Assembly (NCBI GenBank): GCA_017447265.1
Contig: JAFSOA010000015.1
Location: 1 to 64,000, forward strand
Direction of reading: 5' to 3'
Source: Bacteroidales bacterium
GTDB taxonomy: Bacteria > Bacteroidota > Bacteroidia > Bacteroidales > UBA932
DNA length: 64,000 nucleotides
Part shown: piece by piece, positions 1 through 15,482 of the stretch
How positions within the stretch are numbered: position 1 is the stretch's first letter
How the letters are laid out: each line of letters begins with the position of its first letter
Program-made: the position numbers and the translations under genes
The notes under the pieces: model-generated
What the model was told of the DNA's origin: nothing
What the model saw: only the letters and a program-made list of their open reading frames with translations
Database searches by the model: none

Positions 1-557
<557 letters not shown>

Positions 558-649
558 CTATTTTATTTTTGTTTTTTTCGTTTCAACGCCCCCTACTTTA
601 TCGAAGATTGTGCCAGCGGATTTTTGCTGACAATGTGACATAAAAAGCG

Positions 650-657
650 TAACTTTG
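650..657 (+). promoter_or_regulatory. -7 promoter box TAACTTTG before the ThrE-like exporter
   Basis: Matches the Bacteroidetes sigma-ABfr -7 consensus TAnnTTTG; the start codon follows after 7 bases, leaving essentially no leader. Confidence 0.6.
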
Positions 658-664
658 TGACAGA

Positions 665-1909
665 ATGATGACAGAAGAACAGCAAGCACAGGCATTGGCC
701 ATCGCCTCGGAAGCGGGGCATATCCTGCTGGAGAACGGCGCCGAGATCTCGCGCGTCGAAGAGACCATGGAACGCATCGCCTCCCATTACGGCGTCGACT
801 CCAAAAGCTTCTTCGTGCTGAGCAACGGCATCTTCACCACCAGCAGCTTCAACAAATATGCGAACGTCGAGTTCATCCCCTTCAAGGGCACCCAGCTCGA
901 CAAAGTGGTGGCCGTCAACCAGCTCTCCCGCGACATCGTCGCCGGGAAATACACCCTTGATGAAGCGAAGATACGCCTGCGCGAGATCCGCACGATGCGC
1001 CCCCACCCCGTCTGGGAGCAGGTCCTGGCCTCGGCGCTTGGCAGCGCCGGCTTCTGCATCGTGTTCGGCGGCGGCCTGCTCGACTGCGCCGCCTCGTTCG
1101 TCTGCGGCATCTTGCTCTGGCTCTTCGTGCTCTACGTCACGGCACCCCACATGTCCAAGATCGTGGGCAACATCGTCGGCGGCCTGTTCGTCACCGGCCT
1201 GTGCATCGCCTTCCACCGCATCGGCTTCGGCCACAGCCTGCCCAACATGATCATCGGCGCCATCATCCCGCTGATCCCGGGCGTGCCGTTCGTCAACGGC
1301 GTCCGCGACCTGGCCAACGAAGACTACATCGCGGGCGCCACGCGCCTGCTCGACGCGCTGCTGGTGTTCTTCTGCATCGCGGCCGGCGTGATGCTGGCTT
1401 TCGTCGGCGACCGGCTGGTCACCGGCTCGATGATCGTGCTGCAAGGCATGACCGTCGATGCCTTTACGTTCAAGATGCCCGTGCAGATCGTGGCCTCGTT
1501 CATCGGCACGGCGGCCTTCGCCGTCCTCTTCGGCGTGCCGCGCAAATACTATGTGCTCTGTGGTGTGAGCGGTGTCCTGGGATGGATCCTGTACATGATT
1601 CTGGCCCGCTACGCCGGCTTTACGCCGCCGGCCGCCACGCTCTTCGCCACGATGCTGGTCGTGCTGTCGGCCCGCTGGTTCTCCGTGCTGGACCGCTGCC
1701 CCGCCATCGTGTTCCTCCTCTGCGGCATCTTCCCCCTCGTCCCCGGCGCCGGCGTCTTCTGGACGTCCTACTATGTCGTCTCCAACCAGCTGCGCCTGGC
1801 CCTCTCGAGCGGCTTCATGGCCGTCAAGGTGACGATCGCCATCGTCCTCGGCATCATCCTGATCAGCGAGCTGCCGAACCGGTTCTTTACATCGATCCGC
1901 CGCCGATGA
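665..1909 (+). CDS. Threonine/serine exporter family protein (ThrE-like, fused halves)
   Basis: A 414-residue integral membrane protein with an N-terminal cytosolic DUF1212-type segment (about residues 10-120, including the conserved GAEISRVEETMERIASHYG stretch) followed by about ten hydrophobic helices. This matches the full-length ThrE layout in which the large and small ThrE domains are fused. The family exports threonine and serine across the inner membrane; substrate here is inferred. A TAACTTTG -7 box at 650-657 lies only 7 bases before the ATG at 665, so the transcript is probably leaderless; an in-frame ATG also follows at 668. Its last 23 bases overlap the convergent kinase gene. Confidence 0.85.
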   Translation: MMTEEQQAQALAIASEAGHILLENGAEISRVEETMERIASHYGVDSKSFFVLSNGIFTTSSFNKYANVEFIPFKGTQLDKVVAVNQLSRDIVAGKYTLDEAKIRLREIRTMRPHPVWEQVLASALGSAGFCIVFGGGLLDCAASFVCGILLWLFVLYVTAPHMSKIVGNIVGGLFVTGLCIAFHRIGFGHSLPNMIIGAIIPLIPGVPFVNGVRDLANEDYIAGATRLLDALLVFFCIAAGVMLAFVGDRLVTGSMIVLQGMTVDAFTFKMPVQIVASFIGTAAFAVLFGVPRKYYVLCGVSGVLGWILYMILARYAGFTPPAATLFATMLVVLSARWFSVLDRCPAIVFLLCGIFPLVPGAGVFWTSYYVVSNQLRLALSSGFMAVKVTIAIVLGIILISELPNRFFTSIRRR

Positions 1910-3554
1910 AGGCACGCAGCAGCGACGTGGCCGGGACTTCCTTGTCCGAAACCGGCGTAAAATAACGGATGAACTTCAGCAGGCGGTGCGCCTCGCTGTA
2001 CTCCGGACAATTCTTCGGCACCGTGTCCAGAATCAACTCCGCGTGCGACCTCAGCACCGCAAACTCCACCAGATACGCCGAATTGAACATCACGTCCGCA
2101 TTCTCCTGGTACGGATAGATCCACTGCTCCTCCGCCCGGCGGACATTCGGCCACTGATTGATGGTCTCCCGGGCCGAGAAAGCCCCTTTGTTGTAGTCGC
2201 GGATGATGCGCCGCAGCAGCCGGTTGTCGCTGGTAGGCACCCAGTTGTGGTCGTCGAGCGCAATGCTGGTCAGCGTGGAGATGAAAATCTTGAACGTGCA
2301 CGCCGACGGCACCTGCGGGATCAGCTGCGGGTTCAGCGCATGGATACCCTCGATGAGCAGCACCCGGCCCGGCGCCATCTGCAGATGCTTGCCGTTGTAT
2401 TCGCGGCGGCCCGTCACGAAATTGAACTCGGGCACGTCCACCACCTCACCGCGCAGCAGCTTGAGCACATCCTTCTCCAGGGCCCGGTGATCGACCGTCT
2501 CGAAATTGTCGAAATCATAACTCCCGTCCGGCAGCTTGGGCGTTTCGATGCGGTTCACGAAATAGTCGTCGGTCGAAAACGAGATGGGCCGCAGGCCGCA
2601 GGCCTTGAGCTGCACGCTGAGCCGGCGCGTGACCGTCGTCTTGCCGCTGCTGGAAGGCCCCGTGATCAACACGATGCGCACGGGATTGACCGGATCGTTG
2701 TAGCGCCGCTCGATCTCCTCCGCCATCTGCACCAGTTTCTTCTCCTGCAGCGCCTCCGAAATCTGGATCAGGTCGGACGCGCCGCCTTCCAGGCAGATGC
2801 GGTTCACGTCGCCCGCGTTCCGCAGGTTCATGATGCGGTTCCACTTGAAATCTTCTGAAAACACCTCGAAGGTCTTGGGCTGGTCCACCAGCGGCGCCAG
2901 GACGTCGGGATTCACCCGGTCCGGCACGCGCAGCAGCAGGCCGCCGTGGTAGCTCACCAGGTCCCACACCTTGATGTAACCCGCCGAGGGCAGCAGGCGC
3001 CCGTAATAGTAGTCCACCGTGTCGCCGAGCATGTAGTAGTCCACGTAGGGCTGGCCGCTGGTCTCCAGCAGCCGCACCTTGTCCTCATAGCCGTTGGCCC
3101 GGAAGATCTCGATCGCCTCCTCGAGCCGGACTTCGCGCCGGTGGAACGGCAGGTTCTGATCAATGATCTCCTGCATCCGCGCATGGATCCGCTGCACGTC
3201 GTCTTCAGTCAGGGCGCTCTTGTCGGGCTTGTGAAGCTCGCAGAAGTAGCCGTTGGAGATGGGGTGCTTCATCTCGATCTGCGCCTTCGGGCAGATGTCG
3301 AGCGTGGCCTTGCACAGCAGGAACGAGAGCGAACGGCAGTACACGCGGCGGGCACTGGAGTCGCGCAGGTCGAGGAACTCGATGTCGCGGTTGTTGTAGA
3401 CGCGGAAGCGCAGGCCCTGCGACACGTTGTTGACTTTGGCCGAGACGATGGGATAAGGACGCTCGAATTCGAAGGACGGCAGCATTTCCTCCAGCGTGGT
3501 GCCTTCGCTGAAATCCAGGTAGCTGCGGGTGTTTTTGCAGTAGATCTTAAGCAT
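1887..3554 (-). CDS. Uridine kinase-like nucleoside kinase with N-terminal TGS-like domain
   Basis: A 555-residue protein with a ubiquitin-like/TGS-like N-terminus (about 1-60), a threonyl-tRNA-synthetase-like second domain (about 65-210) and a C-terminal P-loop kinase of the phosphoribulokinase/uridine kinase family. The Walker A motif GPSSSGKTT is clear and is followed by FSTDDYF, typical of uridine kinases. This three-part layout is common in Bacteroidetes and Firmicutes annotated as nucleoside kinase; the substrate is not proven. I start it at the ATG at 3554 (MLKIYCKN) because upstream in-frame sequence lies in the hydrolase gene, leaving an 8-base overlap that suggests co-transcription. 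Confidence 0.85.
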   Translation of the reverse strand: MLKIYCKNTRSYLDFSEGTTLEEMLPSFEFERPYPIVSAKVNNVSQGLRFRVYNNRDIEFLDLRDSSARRVYCRSLSFLLCKATLDICPKAQIEMKHPISNGYFCELHKPDKSALTEDDVQRIHARMQEIIDQNLPFHRREVRLEEAIEIFRANGYEDKVRLLETSGQPYVDYYMLGDTVDYYYGRLLPSAGYIKVWDLVSYHGGLLLRVPDRVNPDVLAPLVDQPKTFEVFSEDFKWNRIMNLRNAGDVNRICLEGGASDLIQISEALQEKKLVQMAEEIERRYNDPVNPVRIVLITGPSSSGKTTVTRRLSVQLKACGLRPISFSTDDYFVNRIETPKLPDGSYDFDNFETVDHRALEKDVLKLLRGEVVDVPEFNFVTGRREYNGKHLQMAPGRVLLIEGIHALNPQLIPQVPSACTFKIFISTLTSIALDDHNWVPTSDNRLLRRIIRDYNKGAFSARETINQWPNVRRAEEQWIYPYQENADVMFNSAYLVEFAVLRSHAELILDTVPKNCPEYSEAHRLLKFIRYFTPVSDKEVPATSLLRAFIGGGSM

Positions 3555-4530
3555 ATGGTTGGCAGATGGTTTCGAAAAAGCGGAGCAGGTCGTCCAGGAC
3601 CTCCCGGCGGCGGGTCTCATTGAGGATCTCGTGGCGCATGCCGGGATAGCGTTTGGCGGAGACGTTGGCGTAGCCGACTTGTCTCATCCTGTCGACGGCC
3701 TGCTGGAACTGGGCGTCGCTGCCGCGGCAGGGATCTTCGGCGCCGGAGATGAAGCGGACGGGCAGCGCGGGCCGGGCGATTTGCCAGCCCCGTTTCGCGT
3801 AGCAGTCCTGCATCAGGCCCAGCAGGTTGTAGAAGCCGTTGGCGGTGAAGACATATTGGCAGAGCGGGTCGGCGTGGTACTCCTTCAGGGTACCGGGGTC
3901 GGAGCAGACCCAGGCGGCGGGCCATCCTTCGGTTTCGAAGGGCTTGTTGTAGGCGCCCAGGGAGAGCCGCTGCAGGAGCTGGGAACGGTAGTGCCAGCCG
4001 CATGTCCGGCCGATGCACCAGGCGAGTGTCTTGCCCATGCCCTTGACGGGATTGTCGGCGGGCGTGCCGCAGACTACCAGGGCGTCGACGCTGTCGTCGT
4101 AACGTTTAACATAGGAGCGGACGGCCATGGAGCCCATGCTGTGGCCGAACAGGATGACTTTGCGGCCGGGGAAGCGCTGATGAATCCAGCTGTTGACGAC
4201 ACGGATGTCATCGACCATCGCCGGCCAGCCGCCCTGGTAGAGGAAGCCGAGGTCCTTTTCGTGCTTGACGGAGGCGCCGTGGCCGCGGTGGTCATGAATG
4301 ACGCAGGCGTAGCCGTGCTCTGCCAGAAAGCGCATGGTGTCTTCGTAGCGTTCCTTGTGCTCGCACATGCCATGCACGAATTGCACGATGGCCCGGGGCT
4401 CCGCCGCCGCCCGGCCCGCATCGATTGCTTCGCCGGCCTCGCCGGCGGCTCCGCCTTCCGGCAGCACCAGCATCGCTGCCAGCTGCAGCCCGTCGGCCGA
4501 TGCCGACAGCGTAAAATGCTCCGTCTTCAT
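3547..4530 (-). CDS. Alpha/beta hydrolase, monoacylglycerol lipase/lysophospholipase type
   Basis: A 327-residue cytoplasmic serine hydrolase. It has the oxyanion-side motif VHGMCEH, an HDHRGHG segment, the nucleophile elbow GHSMGS and a C-terminal catalytic histidine in MRHEILNE, as in monoglyceride lipases. An odd Gly/Ala/Glu-rich stretch of about 20 residues (GGAAGEAGEAIDAGRAAAE) interrupts the region just before VQFVHG. A TAAATTTG -7 box lies at 4552-4559 on this strand. The 3' end overlaps the start of the nucleoside kinase by 8 bases. Confidence 0.82.
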   Translation of the reverse strand: MKTEHFTLSASADGLQLAAMLVLPEGGAAGEAGEAIDAGRAAAEPRAIVQFVHGMCEHKERYEDTMRFLAEHGYACVIHDHRGHGASVKHEKDLGFLYQGGWPAMVDDIRVVNSWIHQRFPGRKVILFGHSMGSMAVRSYVKRYDDSVDALVVCGTPADNPVKGMGKTLAWCIGRTCGWHYRSQLLQRLSLGAYNKPFETEGWPAAWVCSDPGTLKEYHADPLCQYVFTANGFYNLLGLMQDCYAKRGWQIARPALPVRFISGAEDPCRGSDAQFQQAVDRMRQVGYANVSAKRYPGMRHEILNETRRREVLDDLLRFFETICQPYA

Positions 4531-4551
4531 CGTCGTTTTCCGTTGATCTTA

Positions 4552-4559
4552 CAAATTTA
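4552..4559 (-). promoter_or_regulatory. -7 promoter box TAAATTTG before the alpha/beta hydrolase
   Basis: Perfect TAnnTTTG match on the minus strand, 21 bases before the start codon at 4530. Confidence 0.55.
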
Positions 4560-4605
4560 CAAAATGAATTGGGAAAATCAAAGGATTGTCTTCAGCGCGA
4601 CCTGC

Positions 4606-4735
4606 GTCATGCCGGACCTGATCCGGCATCTCCTTATTATGGCGGGCCTTTCCTGAGGCGATTTTGGTCTTGCAGTCACGGAGGGCCTCGACGCGCAAGA
4701 CGCAAAATCTCCACCAGGCCAACGCACGGCCCGCC
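4606..4735 (-). repeat. Structured dispersed repeat, family B, intergenic copy
   Basis: About 130 bases closely matching, in reverse orientation, 43225-43353 inside cobD. It folds into an outer stem (GGCGGGCC at 4641-4648 with GGCCCGCC at 4728-4735), an inner stem (GATTTTGC.. with ..CAAAATC) and a separate hairpin ATGCCGGA..TCCGGCAT at 4609-4629. In the cobD copy the outer stem is GCGGGCTC/GAGCCCGC, so pairing is kept while bases differ. It fills most of the 250-base gap between the hydrolase and the SprT-like gene; no other feature is seen there. Confidence 0.8.
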
Positions 4736-4780
4736 TGCTACGCCTTCCGTCCTCACGGGAGGCGTTCTTTGAGGATGGAA

Positions 4781-5428
4781 TCAGTCGGAGAGGATGGATT
4801 CGGGGAAATGTGCCAGGAGGTCGGGATCGGCCGGGAAGAAGATGTTGAGCGCCGCCGACTTGGGGAAGCGCAGGAAGTAGGGATCGGCGGTCTCGCAGAA
4901 GGCGACGGAGGCCACTTCGCCGCTCAGCAGTAGGCCGCGCCGGTAGGCCCTGATCCGCCGCGGGTCGTCGGGCAGCCGCTTGACGCCCATCCGGCCGTCT
5001 CGCATCCGCACCAGGGCCACGACTTGCGGTTTTGCATTTTGCGAGGCTGCCACAGGCGGCAGGGCATGGCGGTGCGAGACGGCGATATGCCGGCCGGTCC
5101 GGTTGATCTCCTGCATCCGCGCCCGGAAAAGGCGGCCATGGGCCGACGTGTCCTGCCGCTGGTTGACCAATATCTCATAGTGAATCATCTCGTGGAGCAG
5201 GATGTCCTCGAGTTCTTCTTCCTGCAGATCGTAGCGACGGCTGATATGGAGGCAGAAATCGTAGTATTCCGTTTTGCCGAACAACCTGCGCCGCTTTTTA
5301 TAGGTACACGACCCGAGGCTGCGAACCGCCCGGCCCAGTTTGATGGGAACCGGGGGCAGCGCGCCGCCGAAATAAGCGTGGTTAAACGATTCGAAACGTT
5401 TGACCAGAAAGTCAAGTGTGGCAATCAT
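4781..5428 (-). CDS. SprT-like zinc metalloprotease-fold protein
   Basis: A 215-residue protein with the zinc-binding HExxH motif (HEMIHYEI, about residue 80) of the SprT/Spartan-like family, preceded by an N-terminal helix and the YFGGALP segment typical of the family. Family members act on DNA-bound proteins, but the bacterial short forms are uncharacterised, so the substrate is unknown. I choose the ATG at 5428 (MIATLDFLVK); a TATTTTTG box at 5433-5440 is only 4 bases upstream, again suggesting a leaderless transcript. It is divergent from glpK. Confidence 0.75.
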   Translation of the reverse strand: MIATLDFLVKRFESFNHAYFGGALPPVPIKLGRAVRSLGSCTYKKRRRLFGKTEYYDFCLHISRRYDLQEEELEDILLHEMIHYEILVNQRQDTSAHGRLFRARMQEINRTGRHIAVSHRHALPPVAASQNAKPQVVALVRMRDGRMGVKRLPDDPRRIRAYRRGLLLSGEVASVAFCETADPYFLRFPKSAALNIFFPADPDLLAHFPESILSD

Positions 5429-5474
5429 CGTCCAAAAATACAAATTTTTATGTGTGCCTTCGCGGCAAAATCCC

Positions 5475-5482
5475 TAAATTTG
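5475..5482 (+). promoter_or_regulatory. -7 promoter box TAAATTTG before glpK
   Basis: Perfect TAnnTTTG match with 6 bases to the glpK start codon, predicting a leaderless or near-leaderless mRNA. Confidence 0.6.
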
Positions 5483-5488
5483 TAAGAC

Positions 5489-6958
5489 ATGAACGAAAAC
5501 GCCTACATCCTCGCCCTCGACCAGGGCACTACCAGTTCCCGCGCCATCATCTTCGACCATGAAGGAAAGATCGTGGTAACCAGCCAGAAAGAATTTCCGC
5601 AATATTTCCCGAAGCCCGGCTGGGTGGAACAGAAACCCGTCGAGATCTGGTCGTCACAGCGTTCCGTCATGGCCGAAGCGGTCGCCTCGCTCTGGGGCTC
5701 CGACTTCAAGATCTGCGGCATCGGCATCAGCAACCAGCGCGAGACCACCATCGTCTGGGACGCCGCCACGGGCAAGCCGGTCTACAACGCCATCGTCTGG
5801 CAGGACCGCCGGACCACGCCCCTCTGCGACGAGCTCAAGCGACGCGGGCTTTCCGACATGATCCGCGAGAAGACAGGCCTGCTGATCGATGCCTACTTCA
5901 GCGCCACCAAGATCAAATGGATCCTCGACCATGTGCCGGGCGCCCGGGAACGGGCCCGGAAAGGCATGCTGCGCTTCGGGACGGTGGACAGCTGGCTGAT
6001 CTGGAATTTCACGAAAGGCATGGTGCACGTGACGGACGTGAGCAACGCCTCGCGCACCCTGCTCTTCAATATCCATACGCTCGACTGGGATCCGGACCTG
6101 CTGAAACTCTTCGATATCCCGGCATCCATGCTGCCGCGCGTGGCCTCGTCGAGCGAAATCTACGGCTATACGCCGACGCAGGTACCGATCGCGGGCATCG
6201 CAGGCGACCAGCAAGCGGCCCTGTTCGGCCAGATGTGCCTGGAGCCGGGCTTCGTGAAATGCACCTACGGCACCGGCAGCTTCCTGCTGATGAACAGCGG
6301 CCCGAAGCCGATGGCCTCGCAGAACAACCTGCTGACCACCGTGGCCTGGAAGATTGGCGAGCGCGTCGATTACGCCCTCGAGGGCAGCATCTTCGTGGCC
6401 GGCAGCGTGGTGCAGTGGCTGCGCGACGGCCTGGGCATCATACGCGCCTCGGACGAGATCGAAGCGCTGGCGGCGCGCGTGCCGGATGCCGGCGGCGTGG
6501 TGTTCGTGCCGGCGCTGACCGGGCTCGGTGCGCCCTGGTGGAATGCGGAGGCGCGCGGGAGCCTCTATGGCATCACGCGCGGAACGACAGCGGCGCACAT
6601 CGCCCGGGCCGCCCTCGACGGCATCGCTTTCCAGACCATGGACATCGTCGCCGCCATGGAGAAAGACGCCGGCGTCCCGCTCCAGAACCTGAAGGTCGAC
6701 GGCGGTGCCGCCCGCAACAACCTGCTCATGCAGTTCCAGGCCGACCTGCTCGGCGTCGACGTCGTCCGGCCGAATACGACGGAGACCACGGCGCTGGGCG
6801 CCGCCTTCCTCGCCGGCCTGGCCACCGGCTTCTGGTCTGACATCGACGAAATCAAAGCCGTCTGGCAGGCCGAACGCCGCTTCACACCGTCCATGCCCGC
6901 CGATGCCGTCGCCGACGCCAAGGCCGCCTGGGCCGACGCCATCCGCCGGACTTTATAG
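5489..6958 (+). CDS. glpK: Glycerol kinase
   Basis: A 489-residue FGGY-family kinase phosphorylating glycerol to sn-glycerol 3-phosphate in the cytoplasm. The N-terminal ATP-site motif [10 protein letters not shown], the substrate-region segment WQDRRT, and the C-terminal [20 protein letters not shown] and [19 protein letters not shown] motifs are all present. Length is normal for GlpK. No glpF or glpD is adjacent, so it stands alone between the SprT-like gene and dtd. Confidence 0.96.
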   Translation: MNENAYILALDQGTTSSRAIIFDHEGKIVVTSQKEFPQYFPKPGWVEQKPVEIWSSQRSVMAEAVASLWGSDFKICGIGISNQRETTIVWDAATGKPVYNAIVWQDRRTTPLCDELKRRGLSDMIREKTGLLIDAYFSATKIKWILDHVPGARERARKGMLRFGTVDSWLIWNFTKGMVHVTDVSNASRTLLFNIHTLDWDPDLLKLFDIPASMLPRVASSSEIYGYTPTQVPIAGIAGDQQAALFGQMCLEPGFVKCTYGTGSFLLMNSGPKPMASQNNLLTTVAWKIGERVDYALEGSIFVAGSVVQWLRDGLGIIRASDEIEALAARVPDAGGVVFVPALTGLGAPWWNAEARGSLYGITRGTTAAHIARAALDGIAFQTMDIVAAMEKDAGVPLQNLKVDGGAARNNLLMQFQADLLGVDVVRPNTTETTALGAAFLAGLATGFWSDIDEIKAVWQAERRFTPSMPADAVADAKAAWADAIRRTL

Positions 6959-7005
6959 CTGCCGAACACCAGAGCCAGCGGAGCGCCTCAGGAAAGGACC
7001 GCCTG

Positions 7006-7461
7006 CTAAAAATCTTTTTGTTGAGAATCGATGATGATGGTGACGGGACCGTCGTTGACGAGGGCGACCGCCATCTCCGCGCCGAATTCCCCCGTGCCGA
7101 CCGGCCGGCCGACGGCGGCCGTGAGGGCCGCACAGAAAGCCTCGTACATCGGCACCGCCAGCTCATGGCCCGCCGCTCCGATATAGGACGGGCGGTTGCC
7201 TTTCTTCGTCGATGCCATGAGGGTGAACTGGCTGACCACCAGCACTTCTCCCCCGATCTCCACCACCGAGCGGTTCATGACGCCGTTCTCATCGTCGAAA
7301 ATGCGCAGGCCTGCCACTTTCTTGACCAGATATTCCAGGTCCGCCTGCTCGTCGGCGGGCCCGACGCCCAGCAGCACCAGCAGTCCCTGTCCGATGGCCG
7401 ATTTGACCGTGTCCCCGATCGTCACCGAGGCCGAAGACACCCGTTGTACGACAACCCGCAT
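7006..7461 (-). CDS. dtd: D-aminoacyl-tRNA deacylase
   Basis: A 151-residue protein starting [13 protein letters not shown], typical of DTD. The two signature motifs are visible: SQFTLMAS (catalytic region) and NDGPVT near the C-terminus (variant of the NxGPVT motif that forms the cross-subunit site). The enzyme hydrolyses D-aminoacyl and glycyl mischarged tRNA. It lies 4 bases downstream of the beta-galactosidase stop codon on the same strand, so it may be transcribed with it. Confidence 0.95.
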   Translation of the reverse strand: MRVVVQRVSSASVTIGDTVKSAIGQGLLVLLGVGPADEQADLEYLVKKVAGLRIFDDENGVMNRSVVEIGGEVLVVSQFTLMASTKKGNRPSYIGAAGHELAVPMYEAFCAALTAAVGRPVGTGEFGAEMAVALVNDGPVTIIIDSQQKDF

Positions 7462-7465
7462 AAGC

Positions 7466-12840
<5,375 letters not shown>

Positions 12841-12860
<20 letters not shown>

Positions 12861-13737
12861 CCACCGTGTCGGCTGGATGGTGGCCGACTACCTGAACGAC
12901 TCGCCTTGCGCGGTGACGCCGGAACTGCTCGCGGAGCTGTTGCCGGAGGGGGCGGACGCGGCGGCGGAGGAGCGGGTCTACGGGGCGCTGCTGGGCGCTT
13001 TCTGGGGTCTTGACCCGGAGGCCTCTGCAGAGGACCGCTTCATTGAGGAGCGCTATCTCAGGCCGGGCCTGCGGCGGCTGGATCCGGCGGTCTACCGCGA
13101 CAATCCCTATTACCGGTCGATCCGGATTCCGGAGCAGTCGGTCGGCCCGTGGCAACTGACGCATCAGTCGTATGCGCCCTACGAGCTGTTCCTGCGCGAC
13201 GATCTGATCCTGACGGAGGATTTGCGGCAGATTCCGGCGACGGGGTATTTTCCGGAGGCTTTCTCCTACCCTTCCGTCCTGCAGGACGGGCGCGAGTGGA
13301 TGTCGATCAAGCCGAGCGAGATCGAGAGTTCGCAAGCGGCGATTGACGCGGCTTCCGGCCGCGTGGTGACGTTCGGGCTTGGGCTCGGGTACTTCGCGTT
13401 CATGGCGGCGCGCAAGGAGACGGTCGTTTCGGTGACGGTCGTCGAGCGGGATCCGGCTGTCATCCGGCTCTTCCGCGAGCAGCTTCTTCCGCAGTTTTCA
13501 TGCGAGGATAAAATATCTGTTGTTCAGTCGGATGCTTTTGATTACCTTAAGCACGACATGAAGTCGGTTTCTCCCGACTTTGTCTTCATGGACATCTGGC
13601 ACGACATCGGCGACGGGGTCGATCTGTACGTCCGCGCCCGCCAGTACGAAGCGCAATTTCCGAAGACCCGTTTCATGTACTGGATCGAGCGTTCGTTGAA
13701 GTGTGCGCTGGTGGATTACCTGGAGAATAAAGTTTAG
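12841..13737 (+). CDS. Class I SAM-dependent methyltransferase-like protein (spermidine-synthase-like fold)
   Basis: About 298 residues. The C-terminal half has a Rossmann methyltransferase core: motif I VVTFGLGLGYFAFMAA, the acidic motif II VVERDPAVIRLF and a motif IV-like FVFMDIWHDIGDG. The N-terminal ~150 residues are unassigned. It overlaps the end of the antiporter gene; possible starts are 12820, 12841 and 12853, and I prefer 12841 with a 20-base overlap. The substrate is unknown. Confidence 0.6.
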
Positions 13738-13752
13738 CGGCTTGTGCTTGGC

Positions 13753-14313
13753 TTAAAAAAACAGATGCTCTACGAGGATTTTGAGGCCGATGGCGATCAG
13801 GATGACGCCGCCGAGGATCTCCGCGCCGGCATGGAAACGGCTGCCCACCTTCTTGCCGATGAGCAGGCCCACAGCAGAGAAGACGAAAGTCGTCAGGCCG
13901 ATGATCAGGATGGAACGACAGAGATCCGTCCCCAGGAAGGCGAAGGAGATGCCCACCGCCAGTGCGTCGATGCTCGTGGCGATGGCCAGCACCAGCATCG
14001 TCCGGAAGGCGAACGAACTGTCCACCGGCTTGTCGTCCTCCCCTTTCAGGGCGTCACGGATCATGTTGCCGCCGATCAGCAGCAGCAGGCCGAAGGCGAT
14101 CCAGTGGTCGATTTTCGTCACCAGGTCGGCGAAACTGATGCCCAGGTAATAGCCGATGACCGGCATCAGCGCCTGGAAGCCGCCGAACCAGAGTCCGACC
14201 GTCAGCGCCTCGCGCCAGGACACCCGCTTCGCCGACAGGCCTTTGCCGATCGACACCGCGAAAGCGTCCATGGAGACGCCCACAGCCAGCAGGAAGATCT
14301 CCCAGAACGACAT
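13753..14313 (-). CDS. mntP: Manganese efflux pump MntP
   Basis: A 186-residue inner-membrane protein with six hydrophobic helices. The N-terminal VGVSMDAFAVSIGKG and the repeat-related ATSIDALAVGISFAFL segment carry the conserved Asp residues of the MntP/YebN family. It exports Mn2+. The gene starts one base after the stop codon of the CaCA exporter, so the two cation exporters form an operon. No yybP-ykoY-type riboswitch was recognised upstream. Confidence 0.92.
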   Translation of the reverse strand: MSFWEIFLLAVGVSMDAFAVSIGKGLSAKRVSWREALTVGLWFGGFQALMPVIGYYLGISFADLVTKIDHWIAFGLLLLIGGNMIRDALKGEDDKPVDSSFAFRTMLVLAIATSIDALAVGISFAFLGTDLCRSILIIGLTTFVFSAVGLLIGKKVGSRFHAGAEILGGVILIAIGLKILVEHLFF

Positions 14314-14314
14314 T

Positions 14315-15286
14315 TTAACGCATCAGGAACAGGTAAGCGAAATAGAGCACCTGGATCAGCACCAGCGCCACGCCTTCCAGCCGGTCGATGCGGTTGCGCT
14401 GGCCAGTCCAGGAGAAGATGACCAGGCTCATCGCGCACATGAACACGGCGGTGTAGTCGAGATAAGTCATGTTGCCCATGCTCAGCGGGTTGATGACGGC
14501 GGAGCCACCCAGGATCAGCAGGATATTGAAGGTGTTCGAACCCAGCACGTTGCCGAGCGCCAGCTGCCCCTTGCCCTTCGCCGCCGCAAGGCAGCTGGTG
14601 GCCAGTTCCGGCAGCGAGGTGCCGGCCGCCAGGACGGTGATGGCGATGAACTTGTCGCTCAGGCCGGCCATCCGGGCGATGGTCTGCGCATGGTCGACGA
14701 ACAGGTGTCCGCCGTACACGAGGGCGGCGAGGCCGCCGGCGAGATAGAGGATCGACAGGGCCAGCGGCTTGGGTTTCGCCGCCGCTCCGGCGTCGGATGC
14801 CTCCTCCGCCAGGTTATCCTTGTCATGGACGAACGAGGTGATCATGTACCAGACGAACAGGGCCAGGAAGACGATGCCTTCGATGCGGCTGAGGCCATTC
14901 TCCCCGATGCCGAAGAGCGTTTTCTTGAGGCCGAGCAGGATGAGCAGCGCGGTGATGCCGATGTTGACCGGGATGTCGCGGCGCAGGTTGCCGCGGGTGA
15001 TGGCGACCGGGGCGATGATGGCCGAGAGGCCGAGAATCAGGGCCGTGTTGAAGATGTTGGAGCCGATGATGTTGCCGACGGCCATGTCGGAGTTCTTTTC
15101 CGCGGCCGAAATGAAGCTGACCACCATCTCGGGGGCCGAGGTGCCGATGGCCACAATGGTCAGGCCGATAATGAATTCGCTGATGCCCCAGCGGCGCGCC
15201 AGGGCCGACGCTCCGTCGACGATGGCTTCCGCACCGACCAGCACGAGCACCAGTCCCGCAACCAGCAATAAGATTTCAATCGCCAT
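14315..15286 (-). CDS. Calcium/sodium antiporter, CaCA family (YrbG-like)
   Basis: A 323-residue membrane protein with two inverted repeats of five helices. The alpha-repeat signatures GTSAPEMVVSFISA (first) and AAGTSLPELATSCLAA (second) are exactly those of K+-independent Na+/Ca2+ exchangers. It is first in an operon with mntP. A near-consensus box TATCTTCG lies at 15313-15320 on this strand. Confidence 0.93.
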   Translation of the reverse strand: MAIEILLLVAGLVLVLVGAEAIVDGASALARRWGISEFIIGLTIVAIGTSAPEMVVSFISAAEKNSDMAVGNIIGSNIFNTALILGLSAIIAPVAITRGNLRRDIPVNIGITALLILLGLKKTLFGIGENGLSRIEGIVFLALFVWYMITSFVHDKDNLAEEASDAGAAAKPKPLALSILYLAGGLAALVYGGHLFVDHAQTIARMAGLSDKFIAITVLAAGTSLPELATSCLAAAKGKGQLALGNVLGSNTFNILLILGGSAVINPLSMGNMTYLDYTAVFMCAMSLVIFSWTGQRNRIDRLEGVALVLIQVLYFAYLFLMR

Positions 15287-15365
15287 AATCCTGCGTTTTT
15301 CGTTTTGCGCCGCGAAGATACAAAAACGATTTTAATTCCAAGCATCCGTTTCTTCATCCATTGCT

Positions 15366-15468
15366 GCAACGGACACGGCTGATTATCAGCCACATACAAT
15401 AAAAGCTCCCCCTCGAAACAAGGGAGAGCTATTGACATAAGTTGCTGGCAATCAGCCGTGTCCGTTGC
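15366..15468. repeat. Palindromic element with 19-base perfect terminal inverted repeats, downstream of clpB
   Basis: The arms GCAACGGACACGGCTGATT (15366-15384) and its exact reverse complement (15450-15468) enclose 65 bases containing a weaker internal hairpin (AGCTCCCCCT/AGGGAGAGCT). It lies between the divergent CaCA promoter and the clpB stop codon. It could be a MITE-like element or a long terminator; no target-site duplication was identified. Confidence 0.8.
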
Positions 15469-15482
15469 GGCGGAAGGAGGGG

